In this document: one piece after another, positions 15,838-24,719 of the stretch | Position numbering within the stretch: position 1 is the stretch's first letter | How the letters are laid out: the number at the start of each line of letters is the position of its first letter | Assembly (NCBI GenBank): GCA_964447925.1 | Contig: CAYUUP010000012.1 | Span: 1-25,864 of the forward strand | Length of the DNA stretch: 25,864 bases | Direction of reading: 5' to 3' | Origin: CAYUUP01 sp964447925 | GTDB lineage: Bacteria > Bacillota > Clostridia > Oscillospirales > Oscillospiraceae | Program-made: the position numbers and the translations under genes | Notes under the pieces: model-generated | Told to the model about the DNA's origin: nothing | Seen by the model: the letters and a program-made list of their open reading frames with translations, nothing else | The model's database searches: none

Positions 15838-17748
15838 CTATTCACATTGGCGTAGCTCATCCAGCCACAAGCGCACACAGGCATCGCTGGGCATCCGCCA
15901 GTCACCCCTGGGAGAGAGGGTGACGGTGCCGACCTTGGGACCGTCAGGCAGGCAGGAGCGCTTGAACTGCTGGGCAAAGAACCGGCGGTAAAAATTTTCC
16001 AGCCAGTGGAGTAGTGTCCCACGGTCATAGTCCCCCTGAAAGGCATATTCCGCCAGCCGCAGCACCTTTCGGGGGGCAAAACCCCAGCGGATGGCATAGT
16101 AAAGATAGAAGTCGTGAAGCTGATAGGGTCCAACCAACTCCTCCGTCCGCTGAGAGATTTTCCCCTCCTGGGGGGGCAGCAGCTCTGGGGAAACAGGCGT
16201 GTCCAGGATATCTCGGAGAACGGGAGCCAGCCCCGGCTTTTCTCCTGCCACAAATTCCACCAGATGGCGCACCAGCGTCTTGGGGATGGAGGAATTGACT
16301 GCGTACATGGACATATGGTCACCGTTATAGGTGGCCCAGCCCAGAGCCAGCTCACTGAGGTCACCGGTACCAATGACCATGCCGCCCGTCTTATTAGCCA
16401 AGTCCATCAACACCTGGGTGCGTTCCCTGGCCTGGCCGTTTTCAAAGGTGACGGAGAGATCGTCCATAGCTTGGCCGATATCAGAAAAGTGTTGGGTGAC
16501 GGCAGGACCAATATCTACCGTCCGCAGGGTGGCGCTCAGTTCCTCCGCCAGCCGCACGGCGTTGGACTTTGTCCGGTCGGTGGTGCCGAAACAGGGCATG
16601 GTGACTGCTAAGATGTCCCGATGATCCCGGCTCAACATATCGAACGCCGCTGCAGTGATGAGAATGGCCAAGGTGGAGTCCAGCCCGCCGGAAAGCCCAA
16701 TGACTGCTGTAGAGGCGTGGGTGTGTTCCAGCCGTTGCCGGAGGCCCAGAGCGGCAATGGTGAAAATCTCCCCGCAGCGTCCTGCCCGATCGCCGCTGTC
16801 CTCCGGGACAAAGGGGTTTTTATCCACTCGGCGGGTCAGGACAGTCTCCTCCAACTCAAGCGCAAAGCACTGCGGATCAATATCCGGAGCAGCTGCGGGG
16901 AAGGTGGTCATTCGCTGGCGCTCGTGAGCCAGCCGTTCCACGTCCAGTTCGGTGATGGTCAGTCCCGTGCGGAACCGGCTCTCTGCCAGAATTGCGCCGT
17001 TTTCCGCGATCATGCTGTGACCGCCGTAGACCAGGTCAGTGGAAGACTCCCCGGCCCCGGCCCCGGCATAGAGATAGCCGCAGACCAGCCGCCCGGAGGT
17101 GGCGGAAACCAAGGTACGGCGATAGCTGTCCTTACACACCAGTTCGTCGCTGGCAGAGAGATTCAAAATCACTGTGGCGCCCTCGGCGGCCAGCCGGGTG
17201 GAGGGGGTGTCGGGCGCCCACAAATCCTCGCATATCTCAATGCCCAGTGTCAAATCCGGCACGTTCTCACAGCGAAAGACCAGTCCGGTGGAAAACCTCG
17301 GCTGCTGGCTGCACAGGGGAACGTAAAAACCTGCCTCCCCCAGCTCCCGCCCGGAGGTGAACCAACGGGCCTCGTAAAATTCCGTGTAGTTGGGGATGTG
17401 GGTTTTTGGAACAAGACCCAGAACCACACCCTTGTGGCAGAGGGCAGCGCAGCTGTAGAGTTTCCCTCCGTGCCGGTAAGGCAGTCCCACGGCAAAGACC
17501 ACGTCCAGACTCGCCGTCCTCCGGAGCAGGAGAGTCAAGCCCTCCTCCGCTCCCCGGAGCAGGGCGGACTGCAAAAAGAGATCGCCGCAGGTATAGCCCG
17601 TCAGACACAGCTCGGGCAGACACAGAATTTTAACGCCCTCTGCCGCCGCCTCCCGGATAAGCGTCAGGCAGCTCTCCGCGTTATATCGGCAATCGGCTAC
17701 CCGGATCCGAGGGACACCCACTGCCATTTTGATCAGTCCATCATACAT
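15838..17748 (-). CDS. nadE: Glutamine-dependent NAD+ synthetase
   Basis: A 636-residue two-domain enzyme that converts deamido-NAD to NAD+ using ATP and ammonia released from glutamine. The N-terminal nitrilase-type glutaminase has the triad E46 (CLPELCLTGY), K115 (LVPKTHIPNY) and C173 (GIEICEDLW). The C-terminal synthetase has the ATP-pyrophosphatase loop SGGLDSTLA near residue 355 and the downstream GTGDLSELALGW segment. The length is normal for this class. The ATG at 17748 lies 10 nt after AAGGAG. It follows the CPBP protease gene by 35 nt and probably shares its promoter. Cytoplasmic, housekeeping. Confidence 0.97.
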   Translation of the reverse strand: MYDGLIKMAVGVPRIRVADCRYNAESCLTLIREAAAEGVKILCLPELCLTGYTCGDLFLQSALLRGAEEGLTLLLRRTASLDVVFAVGLPYRHGGKLYSCAALCHKGVVLGLVPKTHIPNYTEFYEARWFTSGRELGEAGFYVPLCSQQPRFSTGLVFRCENVPDLTLGIEICEDLWAPDTPSTRLAAEGATVILNLSASDELVCKDSYRRTLVSATSGRLVCGYLYAGAGAGESSTDLVYGGHSMIAENGAILAESRFRTGLTITELDVERLAHERQRMTTFPAAAPDIDPQCFALELEETVLTRRVDKNPFVPEDSGDRAGRCGEIFTIAALGLRQRLEHTHASTAVIGLSGGLDSTLAILITAAAFDMLSRDHRDILAVTMPCFGTTDRTKSNAVRLAEELSATLRTVDIGPAVTQHFSDIGQAMDDLSVTFENGQARERTQVLMDLANKTGGMVIGTGDLSELALGWATYNGDHMSMYAVNSSIPKTLVRHLVEFVAGEKPGLAPVLRDILDTPVSPELLPPQEGKISQRTEELVGPYQLHDFYLYYAIRWGFAPRKVLRLAEYAFQGDYDRGTLLHWLENFYRRFFAQQFKRSCLPDGPKVGTVTLSPRGDWRMPSDACVRLWLDELRQCE

Positions 17749-17783
17749 AAGAGAGATACTCCTTATTCATACCTTCCGGTGAT

Positions 17784-18692
17784 TTACAGAAACAGTACGG
17801 AAATGGATATGGCCCCGCTGAACAGCACCATCAGCACAAAGCCCGGTGCAGCTGCCATGCTCCGGAGCGTCTGACCTCCGCTGTAGGGGCCGGGAACAAA
17901 ATGATAGCGGGGCCGCCAGCGGATGAAAATATAGACTGCCCCGGCAATGCAGGCAATGACAAAGACGCCGAAAGCCGCCAGCGCCCAGGTCACGTCCATC
18001 GTCAGCATGGCGATGCAGGAGACGCCGTTTACCAACATATGGAAGGAAATGGTATAGCGGAGCTTTCCCGTCTTTATCACCACGGCGCCAAAAACACAGC
18101 CCAGTCCAAAGGCAAAGAAGAACTGGGAGAGATTCAGATGGAACAGGGCAAAGAGCAGGGCCGACAGCATCACCGCCCCCCGTTCGCCCAGAAAACGGAG
18201 CCGGTTCAGCACCAGCCCACGGAAAATCAGTTCTTCACAGACTGGGGCCACGATGACCACCAGCCCGATCATGGCCACGGGGGACATCTGGGAGATAATC
18301 TCGGTGGAGAGGTCTGTCTCCGATGCGCCGAAGAGGTCACTCAACGCTAGCTGAAGAAAAGAGGTAGCATAGCTGAGGGCATAGCCCAGCCCGAGGGAGA
18401 ATACTGCCGTCCGCAGCCACGCCCGCCGGGACAGGGATACCGGCTCCTCTGCCCGGCCCTTTGGCAGCTTGCGGATCACCAGCCATAGACCCAAGGGGGC
18501 CAGCCCGTAGGTGACTGCATCAGTCAGCAGCAGTTCCAGACCATAGGTCAGCTGGCCGGGCCAGCGCTGAACAAGGGCAACGGATACCAGCCCGCCCCCC
18601 GCGAGATAGACGGCAAAAAAGGCCAGCATTCCCCAGCCCAGCCGGGAAAGCCATCGCCGCAGCAAACGCCTCTCCGTCTTTATCTCGTCCAT
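17784..18692 (-). CDS. CPBP family intramembrane metalloprotease
   Basis: A 302-residue polytopic membrane protein with about eight hydrophobic segments. It has the motifs of the CPBP (CAAX protease and bacteriocin-processing, ABI) family: EELIFRG (E-E-x3-R), FALFHLN (F-x3-H), and HMLVN. These residues bind the metal and form the active site within the membrane. I chose the ATG at 18692 (MDEIKTERR), 8 nt after GGAGG; a longer frame exists but would run through that site. Roles in this family range from prenyl-protein processing to bacteriocin self-immunity; nothing here identifies the target. It is the first gene of an operon with nadE. Confidence 0.9.
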   Translation of the reverse strand: MDEIKTERRLLRRWLSRLGWGMLAFFAVYLAGGGLVSVALVQRWPGQLTYGLELLLTDAVTYGLAPLGLWLVIRKLPKGRAEEPVSLSRRAWLRTAVFSLGLGYALSYATSFLQLALSDLFGASETDLSTEIISQMSPVAMIGLVVIVAPVCEELIFRGLVLNRLRFLGERGAVMLSALLFALFHLNLSQFFFAFGLGCVFGAVVIKTGKLRYTISFHMLVNGVSCIAMLTMDVTWALAAFGVFVIACIAGAVYIFIRWRPRYHFVPGPYSGGQTLRSMAAAPGFVLMVLFSGAISISVLFL

Positions 18693-18727
18693 ACGCCCGT
18701 CCTCCCAACATACTATCCCCCGCCTAT

Positions 18728-18756
18728 ACAATATCCGATTTTTGCCCTGCTGTCAA
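18728..18756 (-). promoter_or_regulatory. Promoter of the CPBP protease - nadE operon
   Basis: The minus strand has TTGACA (18756-18751), a 17-bp spacer and TATTGT (18733-18728), about 36 nt before the start codon. Confidence 0.75.
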
Positions 18757-18774
18757 GGGCCGGGCAGGGGAGCG

Positions 18775-18801
18775 GCAAAGAAAAGCACCGTTTCGCAGGT
18801 G
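18775..18801 (-). terminator. Weak candidate terminator after mgtE
   Basis: The minus strand forms CACC - loop - GGTG followed by CTTTTCTTT. The stem is short, so this is tentative. A second GC-rich hairpin possibility lies slightly closer to the mgtE stop but has no U-tract. Confidence 0.3.
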
Positions 18802-18851
18802 TAAGGTCAACAGAGAAGCGCCTGGCTTGCAGACAGGCCGACGCCCTTTTG

Positions 18852-20237
18852 TCATACCCCCAACAGGGCGGTGGCGATGGCGAAGTAGATCATCAGGGAG
18901 AGAGCGTCCACAACAGTGGTGATGAAGGGACTGGCCATCACCGCCGGATCAAAGCCCAGCCGTTTGGCCAGAATGGGCAGGGAGCAGCCCACGAGTTTGG
19001 CACAGATGACCGTGCAGACCAGTGTCAGGCACAGGATCAGGGCTACCAGCACAGTGACGCCCGCATTGCCCATCAGCAGCCTGTCCACCAGCATCAGTTT
19101 GACAAAATTGGCCGCCGACAGGGTCGCGCCGCAGAGGATGGCCACCCGGAATTCCTTCCACAGGATGCGGGGCAGGTCGGCAAATTGGATCTCCCCCAGG
19201 GAGATGCCCCGGATGACGGAGACAGATGACTGGGAACCGCTGTTACCGCCGGTGTCCATCAGCATGGGGATATAGGCGATGAGGGCGGGATAGACTGCCA
19301 GGGCATTTTCAAAGCCGGTGATAATCATGCCGGTGAAGGTGGCAGAGATCATCAGCAGCAGCAGCCAAGGGATACGGGCCTTCCAGGTATCCAGTGGAGA
19401 GGTGCGGAGATAGGGCTTGTCGGTGGGCAGGATGGCCGCCATTTTCTCAATATCCTCTGTGGTCTCCTCCTGCATGACGTCAAAGACATCGTCGGCGGTG
19501 ATGATACCCACCAGCCTGCCCTCGGTATCCACCACCGGCATGGCAATGTAACCATAGCGGCTGAACTTCTGGGCAACGCTCTCCTGATCCTCCAGGGTGA
19601 CGGCGGAGATGGTGTTGGGATCCATAATATCCCCAATCACATCCTCATAATCCGCCATCAACAGGTCACGGATGGTGACATAGCCTAGGAGCCGCCGCTG
19701 ACTGTCCAGTACGTAACAGACGTTGATGGTTTCCACATTGGCGGCGTTCCGGCGGATACGCTTGAAGCTGTCCTCCACCGTCATGCTGATTTTCAGATCG
19801 AGGTATTCCGGAGTCATGATGGAGCCGGCGGAGTCCTCCGGATACTTCAGGATCTCATTGATGCTCTTGCGGGTCTCCGGGTCGGAGGAGGCCAGAATGC
19901 GCTTCACCACGTTGGCGGGCATCTCCTCCACAATGTCGGCGGCATCGTCCAAATAGAGTTCATCCAGCACTTCCCGCAGCTCAGCGTTTGAAAAACTGCG
20001 GATGAGCTGCTCCTGATACTCTGACGAAAGCTCCACAAAGACCTCCGCAGCCGACTCCTTGGGCAACAGACGGAACACAAGGGGGACGCTGCGCTCCGGC
20101 AGCTGCTCCATGATCTGGGCCACGTCCGCCCCCTCCTCCGGCAGCAGCAGCCCCCGGAGCTGGGCATATTGTTTTCGCTCCAGCAGATCCTCAATAATGG
20201 CCACCAGCTTCTGCTGGCGTCTGGCGAAATCAGCCAT
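18852..20237 (-). CDS. mgtE: Magnesium transporter MgtE
   Basis: A 461-residue inner-membrane magnesium channel/transporter of standard length. The N-terminal helical MgtE_N domain covers about 1-130. A pair of CBS domains follows at about 130-255 (GYVTIRDLL and GIITADDVFDVM), and then a five-helix membrane domain with the family signature MLMDTGGNSGSQSS. The ATG at 20237 follows AAAGGGGTG; the longer open frame upstream runs back into leader RNA. A clear M-box riboswitch and terminator hairpin lie in the leader, so expression is probably switched off when magnesium is plentiful. It has its own promoter. Confidence 0.97.
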   Translation of the reverse strand: MADFARRQQKLVAIIEDLLERKQYAQLRGLLLPEEGADVAQIMEQLPERSVPLVFRLLPKESAAEVFVELSSEYQEQLIRSFSNAELREVLDELYLDDAADIVEEMPANVVKRILASSDPETRKSINEILKYPEDSAGSIMTPEYLDLKISMTVEDSFKRIRRNAANVETINVCYVLDSQRRLLGYVTIRDLLMADYEDVIGDIMDPNTISAVTLEDQESVAQKFSRYGYIAMPVVDTEGRLVGIITADDVFDVMQEETTEDIEKMAAILPTDKPYLRTSPLDTWKARIPWLLLLMISATFTGMIITGFENALAVYPALIAYIPMLMDTGGNSGSQSSVSVIRGISLGEIQFADLPRILWKEFRVAILCGATLSAANFVKLMLVDRLLMGNAGVTVLVALILCLTLVCTVICAKLVGCSLPILAKRLGFDPAVMASPFITTVVDALSLMIYFAIATALLGV

Positions 20238-20262
20238 TGTGTCCACCCCTTTCCTCTGGCAA

Positions 20263-20293
20263 ATACAAAGCCCGACACCGGCGGGCATCGGGC
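20263..20293 (-). terminator. M-box expression platform terminator
   Basis: The stem GCCCGA/TCGGGC (20270-20293), extended by wobble and CC/GG pairs, is followed on the minus strand by TTTGTATTT. It lies between the M-box and the mgtE ribosome binding site, where a transcription-control hairpin is expected. Confidence 0.7.
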
Positions 20294-20339
20294 AAAAACG
20301 TGAACAAAGGGCAGCTGCCAGAGAGGGCAGCCGTACTCT

Positions 20340-20482
20340 ACCGTTCAAGCTTTAGCATCGCAGGGCAATGAAGCTGCGTTAGACGGCACCTTGGGTTCGA
20401 TGTCGCCTGTTCAACCCTCGTATCGTGTCTCCACGACTTTGCGGCAGCAGCCCGTATCCCTGCGGTAGCCTTACCTACCGGG
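20340..20482 (-). ncRNA. M-box (ykoK) magnesium riboswitch
   Basis: The minus-strand leader shows the M-box landmarks in order: GGTAGGTAAGGCTACC, then GGGATACGGGCTGCTGCCG, then GGTTGAACAGGCGACATC, and finally GATGCTAAAGCTTGAACGG. These correspond to the conserved GGUGAGGCUCC, GCUGCUGCC, GGGUCAACAG and GCUAAAGCU segments of the Bacillus subtilis mgtE leader. Magnesium binding is known to favour termination in this class. Its position upstream of mgtE agrees. Confidence 0.93.
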
Positions 20483-20503
20483 ACATCTTCTTTCCTATAT
20501 TCT

Positions 20504-20532
20504 ATCATATGCCATTTTCCGATGGTTGTCAA
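20504..20532 (-). promoter_or_regulatory. Promoter of the M-box - mgtE transcript
   Basis: The minus strand has TTGACA (20532-20527), a 17-bp spacer and TATGAT (20509-20504), just upstream of the riboswitch. A 6-bp inverted repeat (TGGCGG/CCGCCA) lies slightly upstream near 20550-20569 and might be an operator; nothing else is recognised between 20570 and 20712. Confidence 0.85.
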
Positions 20533-20712
20533 CCCCGCAGCGCAAATTTGGCGGGAATTTTGCCGCCAGAACAGCTGGAATACCGAAAAGTCGTTTCGCA
20601 CGAAAACTGGGTTGCTAAGGCTGCGGCCCTGACCGCACGAAAAAGGGGGCAAATTTACGCGGCTTTCTTCCGCATGGCTTATCGGGGCAGTGTATTGGAA
20701 CGGCTGCTTTCT

Positions 20713-20755
20713 CCCTAAAACAAAGCTGACCCCGCTTGAACGGCGGAGTCAGCTT
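20713..20755 (-). terminator. Terminator after pckA
   Basis: An 8-bp stem (AAGCTGAC/GTCAGCTT, 20723-20730 with 20748-20755) with inner CCGC/GCGG pairing is followed on the minus strand by TTTGTTTTA. It ends about 110 nt past the pckA stop. I found no gene in the 20756-20866 stretch between them. Confidence 0.8.
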
Positions 20756-20866
20756 GCTGCTTCAAGATTAACATTTCCTGCCACAGGGTTCCCTTGCGTT
20801 GCCCGTACAATTTGAGGCGGCCCAATGGGTTGGGGACTTGCCGTTTCGCGGGGAAGGCTCCGGAAA

Positions 20867-22438
20867 TCAGTCTACCTTGGGGCCTGCGGCGGCCACTTCG
20901 GGAGGCATATGGGTGTACTTCTTGAAGTTCTCTACAAAGGAGGCTGCTAGGGCTTTGGCAGTCTTGAGATAGGCCGCCTTATCCTCCCAGGTGTTCTCAG
21001 TAATCAGCAGATCGGAGGGGACACCTTCCACGGCGGTGGGTACTTGGACGCCAAAAACCGGGTCGGTGACGAACTCGCCCTGCTCCAGCGCCCCGGAAAG
21101 GGCGGCGGTGACCATGGCCCGGGTATATTTCAGCTTCATCCGTTTGCCAGTGCCGTTCCAGCCGGTATTCACCAGATAGACATGAGCGCCGGCGGCCTGC
21201 ACCTTCTCGCTGAGCATCTGGGCGTAGACTGAGGGATCCAGAGGCAGGAAGGGTTCGCCAAAGCAGGTGGAGAAGGTGGGTACGGGAGTGGTGATGCCCC
21301 GTTCGGTTCCTGCCAGCTTGGAGGTGAAGCCGGAGACAAAGTAATACATAGCCTGATTGAGATTCAGTTTGGAGATGGGAGGCAGGACACCATAGGCATC
21401 GGCAGTGAGGAAGATCACCGTTTTGGGGGTGGCTCCGATGCCGGGGATAGCAGCGTTGGGAATATAGTCCACGGGGTAGCCCACGCGGGTGTTTTCCGTG
21501 AGGGAGCCATCGTCGTAGTCAGCGGTGCGGGTGTCCGGATCTATAATGACATTCTCTACCAGGGAGCCAAAACGGATGGCGTTCCATATCTCAGGCTCGT
21601 TTTCGGCAGAGAGACTGATGCACTTGGCATAGCAGCCGCCCTCAAAATTAAAGACGGTATTTTCCGACCAGCCGTGTTCGTCATCGCCGATGAGCTTGCG
21701 GTTGGGATCGGCGGAGAGGGTGGTTTTGCCTGTTCCGGAGAGTCCAAAGAAGACGGCGGAGTCTCCATCGGGGCCGATGTTGGCGGAGCAGTGCATGGGG
21801 AAGACGCCCTCGTGGGGCAGCACATAGTTCATGACGGAGAAGACACTCTTCTTGATTTCGCCGGCGTACTGGGAACCGGCAATCAGCACCAGATGCTTCT
21901 CGTAGTCGATGAGGATGGCGGCCTCGGAATGGGTGCCGTCCCGTTCCGGAATGCACTTGAAGCCGGGAGCGGCAAGAATGGTGAAGTCCGGGGCGAAGCT
22001 GTCAAGCTGCTCTGCCGTGGGCCGCAGCAGCAGCTGATGGATGAACAGGTTCTGGGAGGCTAGCTCATTTACCACCCGGAAGGACTTGGTATAGGCGGGG
22101 TCGGCTCCGGCAAAGCCGTCAAAGACGAAAATTTCCCGCCCCTGGAGGTAGGCCACCAGCTTTTCATAAATGGCATCAAATTTTTCCTGGGGAATGGGGC
22201 GGTTGACCTTACCCCAGGCAATCTCATCGTGTACGCCCGGGCTGTCCACGATAAACTTGTCATCAGGGGAGCGACCGGTGTACTTCCCTGTCTCTACCAG
22301 CAGGGCGCCGTTGTCCATCAAGCGGCCCTCGCCCCGCCGCAGGGCGTATTCCACCAGCACGGCGGGGGCCAGGTTGCGATAGAGGGCCTTGGGGGCGATG
22401 ATGCCCAAGCCTTCCAGTTCCTTTTCTAGCTTTGTCAT
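20867..22438 (-). CDS. pckA: Phosphoenolpyruvate carboxykinase (ATP)
   Basis: A 523-residue enzyme interconverting oxaloacetate + ATP and PEP + CO2 + ADP. In fermentative anaerobes it often runs towards oxaloacetate. It shows the substrate-binding TGRSPDDKF segment, the kinase-1a P-loop GLSGTGKTT at 232-240, and the kinase-2 metal site LIGDDEHGW. The length is normal for the ATP-dependent class. The ATG at 22438 follows AAGGAGG by about 9 nt. It is a single-gene unit with a terminator downstream; its promoter is not obvious in the 174 bp upstream. Confidence 0.97.
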   Translation of the reverse strand: MTKLEKELEGLGIIAPKALYRNLAPAVLVEYALRRGEGRLMDNGALLVETGKYTGRSPDDKFIVDSPGVHDEIAWGKVNRPIPQEKFDAIYEKLVAYLQGREIFVFDGFAGADPAYTKSFRVVNELASQNLFIHQLLLRPTAEQLDSFAPDFTILAAPGFKCIPERDGTHSEAAILIDYEKHLVLIAGSQYAGEIKKSVFSVMNYVLPHEGVFPMHCSANIGPDGDSAVFFGLSGTGKTTLSADPNRKLIGDDEHGWSENTVFNFEGGCYAKCISLSAENEPEIWNAIRFGSLVENVIIDPDTRTADYDDGSLTENTRVGYPVDYIPNAAIPGIGATPKTVIFLTADAYGVLPPISKLNLNQAMYYFVSGFTSKLAGTERGITTPVPTFSTCFGEPFLPLDPSVYAQMLSEKVQAAGAHVYLVNTGWNGTGKRMKLKYTRAMVTAALSGALEQGEFVTDPVFGVQVPTAVEGVPSDLLITENTWEDKAAYLKTAKALAASFVENFKKYTHMPPEVAAAGPKVD

Positions 22439-22472
22439 AGAAATGACCTCCTTATATGAATTTTATGAATAC

Positions 22473-22505
22473 GGAAAAAGGGCGGGATCCCGTCTGCTTT
22501 TTTCA
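22473..22505 (-). terminator. Weak terminator candidate after the GNAT gene
   Basis: A self-complementary CGGGATCCCG core flanked by an A-run on one side and a T-run on the other, in the gap between the GNAT gene and pckA. The core folds only into a short hairpin, so the call is tentative. Confidence 0.3.
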
Positions 22506-22612
22506 TTGGGGGGACTTTCTTATGAAAATGCCCGTGGCCGGTCCCGCTTCTTGGCCTGCGGGTGGATTGACGCGCTATACCGCCGCTGTCCGAAATCTCG
22601 GCAGCTTGCGGT

Positions 22613-23215
22613 TCACACCAAAAAGATTTGCACGACCTCCGGTGGCAGCGCTGGGAAGGGGATTATCGCTTTTGCGGGGACTTCGCGCGTTCCGATGAGT
22701 TTTTCCATCCACACCATATCATACCAGCGGCCAAATTTATAGCCGCTGCTGCGGAATCCCCCCACCATCCGATAGCCCATGTGGGCGTGGAAGTCCACGC
22801 TGTTCCGGGTGACGTATTGGTCATCTGTCTCCGGCAGACAGATACAGGCGTTGAGATTCAGAATGCCCTGAGCTTGGCAGATGCCCTCCAGAGCAGCATA
22901 GAGCCGCCTGCCCAGCCCAAGCCTCCGGCAATTCATGTCCAGATAGATCGTGACCTCCGCCGACCAGCCATATGCGGGGCGACCAATGAAGCTCCCAGCG
23001 TAGGCATAGCCCAGGATGTGCCCGTCCCGCTCCGCTGCAAGATAGGGGTACCTTTTCAGAATATGGAGGATGCGCCGCTGAAATTCTTCCACGGTGGGTA
23101 CGTCATACTCAAAGCTGATGGCAGTATCTGTCACATAAGGGGCGTAGACTGCCAGCAGTGCTGCTGCATCATCGGGCGTAGCCACCCGGAGTCGAATGCC
23201 GTCACTCTCGGTCAT
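22613..23215 (-). CDS. GNAT N-acetyltransferase, phosphinothricin/methionine-sulfone acetyltransferase-like
   Basis: A 200-residue acetyl-CoA-dependent N-acetyltransferase. The early RxATPDDAAALLAVYAPYV segment and the TAISFE segment resemble the Pat/YncA (MnaT) group. The acetyl-CoA binding loop is CRRLGLGRRL (R-x-x-G-x-G), followed by the C-terminal FHAHMGYRMVGGFRSSGYKFGRWYDMVWMEK typical of this group. The ATG at 23215 lies 7 nt after AAGGAGG and 20 nt after the rsmA stop, so it is co-transcribed with rsmA. Likely substrates are small amines or amino-acid analogues such as methionine sulfoximine; not provable here. Confidence 0.9.
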   Translation of the reverse strand: MTESDGIRLRVATPDDAAALLAVYAPYVTDTAISFEYDVPTVEEFQRRILHILKRYPYLAAERDGHILGYAYAGSFIGRPAYGWSAEVTIYLDMNCRRLGLGRRLYAALEGICQAQGILNLNACICLPETDDQYVTRNSVDFHAHMGYRMVGGFRSSGYKFGRWYDMVWMEKLIGTREVPAKAIIPFPALPPEVVQIFLV

Positions 23216-23235
23216 GATGTTGCCTCCTTCTTCCG

Positions 23236-24096
23236 TTACCCCTGTATGGCTGCCCCCAGCGCCAGTGCCAGACGATAGAGGGCGGGGATATCCAGCGATT
23301 CTCCCCGCACTCTCTCCGGAAGGCCGCAGGCGGCAATAGCCCTGGTAATCTGCTCCTTGGTCAGTTCTCCAAAGGCGGAGGCCAGGCTGTTGGCCAGTGT
23401 TTTCCGCCGGAGGGCAAAGGAACCCCGGACAGTGCGGAAAAAGAGTTCTTCATACTCCGGCAGGATGGGCGGCGCTTTGGTAATCATCCGGATCACAGAA
23501 GAAGTGACCTTGGGGGCGGGGAGGAAGGCCTCCGGCGGCACATCAAAAAGGACCTCACAGTCCGCGTGATACTGACAGAAGACGGAGAACGCGCCGTAGT
23601 CTGCCGTGCCGGGGGCGGCACAGATGCGGCGGGCCACCTCCCGCTGAAGCATTACAGTGATGTCCCGGAACAGACCGCCTTCCAGCAGCCGGGTTAGGAC
23701 GGGAGATGTGATGTTATAGGGTAGGTTGGCACATACCACCGGCGTCAGCCCGTCACCGTAGACCGCCAACAGCTGGGCTAAATCCAGCTTCAGGGCATCA
23801 CCGGGGATGACGGTAACGTTGGGGCGGCCTGCCAGCGATTCCCCCAGCAGCGGAAGGAGAGCCTTGTCTAACTCAATGGCGATGACCCGACCGGCCCGTT
23901 GAGACAGTTCCACTGTCAGCGCACCCACGCCGGGGCCGATCTCTACCACGGCACAGCTTTGATCTGCTCCGCAGGCGGCGGCAATGTCCGCCGGGACCTG
24001 GGGGTTGATGAGGAAGTTTTGCCCCATGGACTTGGAGAAGCGGAAGCCGTGGCGGGCCAGCAGACTGCGGAGGTCACGCTCACTGCACAGATTCAT
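23236..24096 (-). CDS. rsmA: 16S rRNA dimethyladenosine methyltransferase
   Basis: A 286-residue enzyme (also called KsgA) that dimethylates two adjacent adenosines in helix 45 of 16S rRNA during small-subunit maturation. Motifs: GQNFLIN at 25-31, the SAM-binding EIGPGVG at 52-58, and the catalytic NLPYN at 124-128. A C-terminal helical RNA-binding domain follows. The length is normal. The ATG at 24096 lies 8 nt after GGAGG. It follows iorB by 39 nt on the same strand. Confidence 0.97.
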   Translation of the reverse strand: MNLCSERDLRSLLARHGFRFSKSMGQNFLINPQVPADIAAACGADQSCAVVEIGPGVGALTVELSQRAGRVIAIELDKALLPLLGESLAGRPNVTVIPGDALKLDLAQLLAVYGDGLTPVVCANLPYNITSPVLTRLLEGGLFRDITVMLQREVARRICAAPGTADYGAFSVFCQYHADCEVLFDVPPEAFLPAPKVTSSVIRMITKAPPILPEYEELFFRTVRGSFALRRKTLANSLASAFGELTKEQITRAIAACGLPERVRGESLDIPALYRLALALGAAIQG

Positions 24097-24135
24097 AATA
24101 GCGGCCTCCTTTCCCGGGATAGTGTCCCTTCGTTT

Positions 24136-24708
24136 TTATACGTCTGCCCGACCCAGAGCGAAGGCCCGCCGGTTCAGATCCAAGAATTTTGCCGGGACAC
24201 AGGCGCCAATGGCCTCCTGCCAGGCAGAATCCGGAAAGTCGAAGTAGCGGGACAGCCGCCCCATCAGCACCAGATTAACCGCCTTGGAGGAACCGGCCTT
24301 CTCCGCCAGGGAGAGGGCGTCAATGGCATCTAGCCGGATGCCCAGGGACTTCATCTTGCTTTCCAGCCGGGCAGGATACTCCATAGCCCCGGTAACAACG
24401 GGCATGGGATCCACCTGCTGGGTGCTGACCACCATCTGGCCGCCTGGCTTTAGATAGACCAGCCACCGGGCAGCCTCCAATAATTCAAAGGACATAATCA
24501 GGTCGGCTTCCCCCCGGTCGATGACCGGGGAGCAGACCCGCTCTCCGTAGCGTACGTAGGTGACTACGCTGCCACCCCGCTGACTCATGCCATGCACCTC
24601 AGATACCTTCACGTCATAGCCCTGCTCCAGCAGCAGATGGCCCAGCAGCTTGCTGGCCAGCAGACTGCCCTGACCGCCAACGCCGACAATCATAATATTC
24701 TTTGTCAT
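24136..24708 (-). CDS. iorB: Indolepyruvate:ferredoxin oxidoreductase, beta subunit
   Basis: A 190-residue gamma-type subunit of the 2-oxoacid:ferredoxin oxidoreductase family, which pairs with IorA to oxidise aryl-pyruvates from aromatic amino acids to aryl-acetyl-CoA while reducing ferredoxin. The N-terminal NIMIVGVGGQGSLLASKLLG and the following VSEVHGMSQRGGSVVTYVRYG are typical. I chose the ATG at 24708 (MTKNIMIVG) because GGGAGGGAG lies just before it; the longer open frame overlaps iorA. It starts 11 nt after the iorA stop. Confidence 0.95.
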   Translation of the reverse strand: MTKNIMIVGVGGQGSLLASKLLGHLLLEQGYDVKVSEVHGMSQRGGSVVTYVRYGERVCSPVIDRGEADLIMSFELLEAARWLVYLKPGGQMVVSTQQVDPMPVVTGAMEYPARLESKMKSLGIRLDAIDALSLAEKAGSSKAVNLVLMGRLSRYFDFPDSAWQEAIGACVPAKFLDLNRRAFALGRADV

Positions 24709-24719
24709 AGCTCCCTCCC

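Noticed and set aside
16621..17874. Plus-strand frame of 417 codons
   Set aside because: It lies opposite nadE, whose motifs and length are complete, and runs across the gene boundary into the CPBP gene; a GC-rich antisense artefact.
20338..20718. Small frames on both strands around 97-104 codons
   Set aside because: They overlap the M-box riboswitch and its promoter and have no ribosome binding site or protein-like composition.
20756..20866. Small RNA (SRP or 6S-like) between pckA and its terminator
   Set aside because: GC-rich and somewhat foldable, but it lacks the GGAAG-type SRP loop and a recognisable 6S bulge, so it is treated as the 3' untranslated region of pckA.
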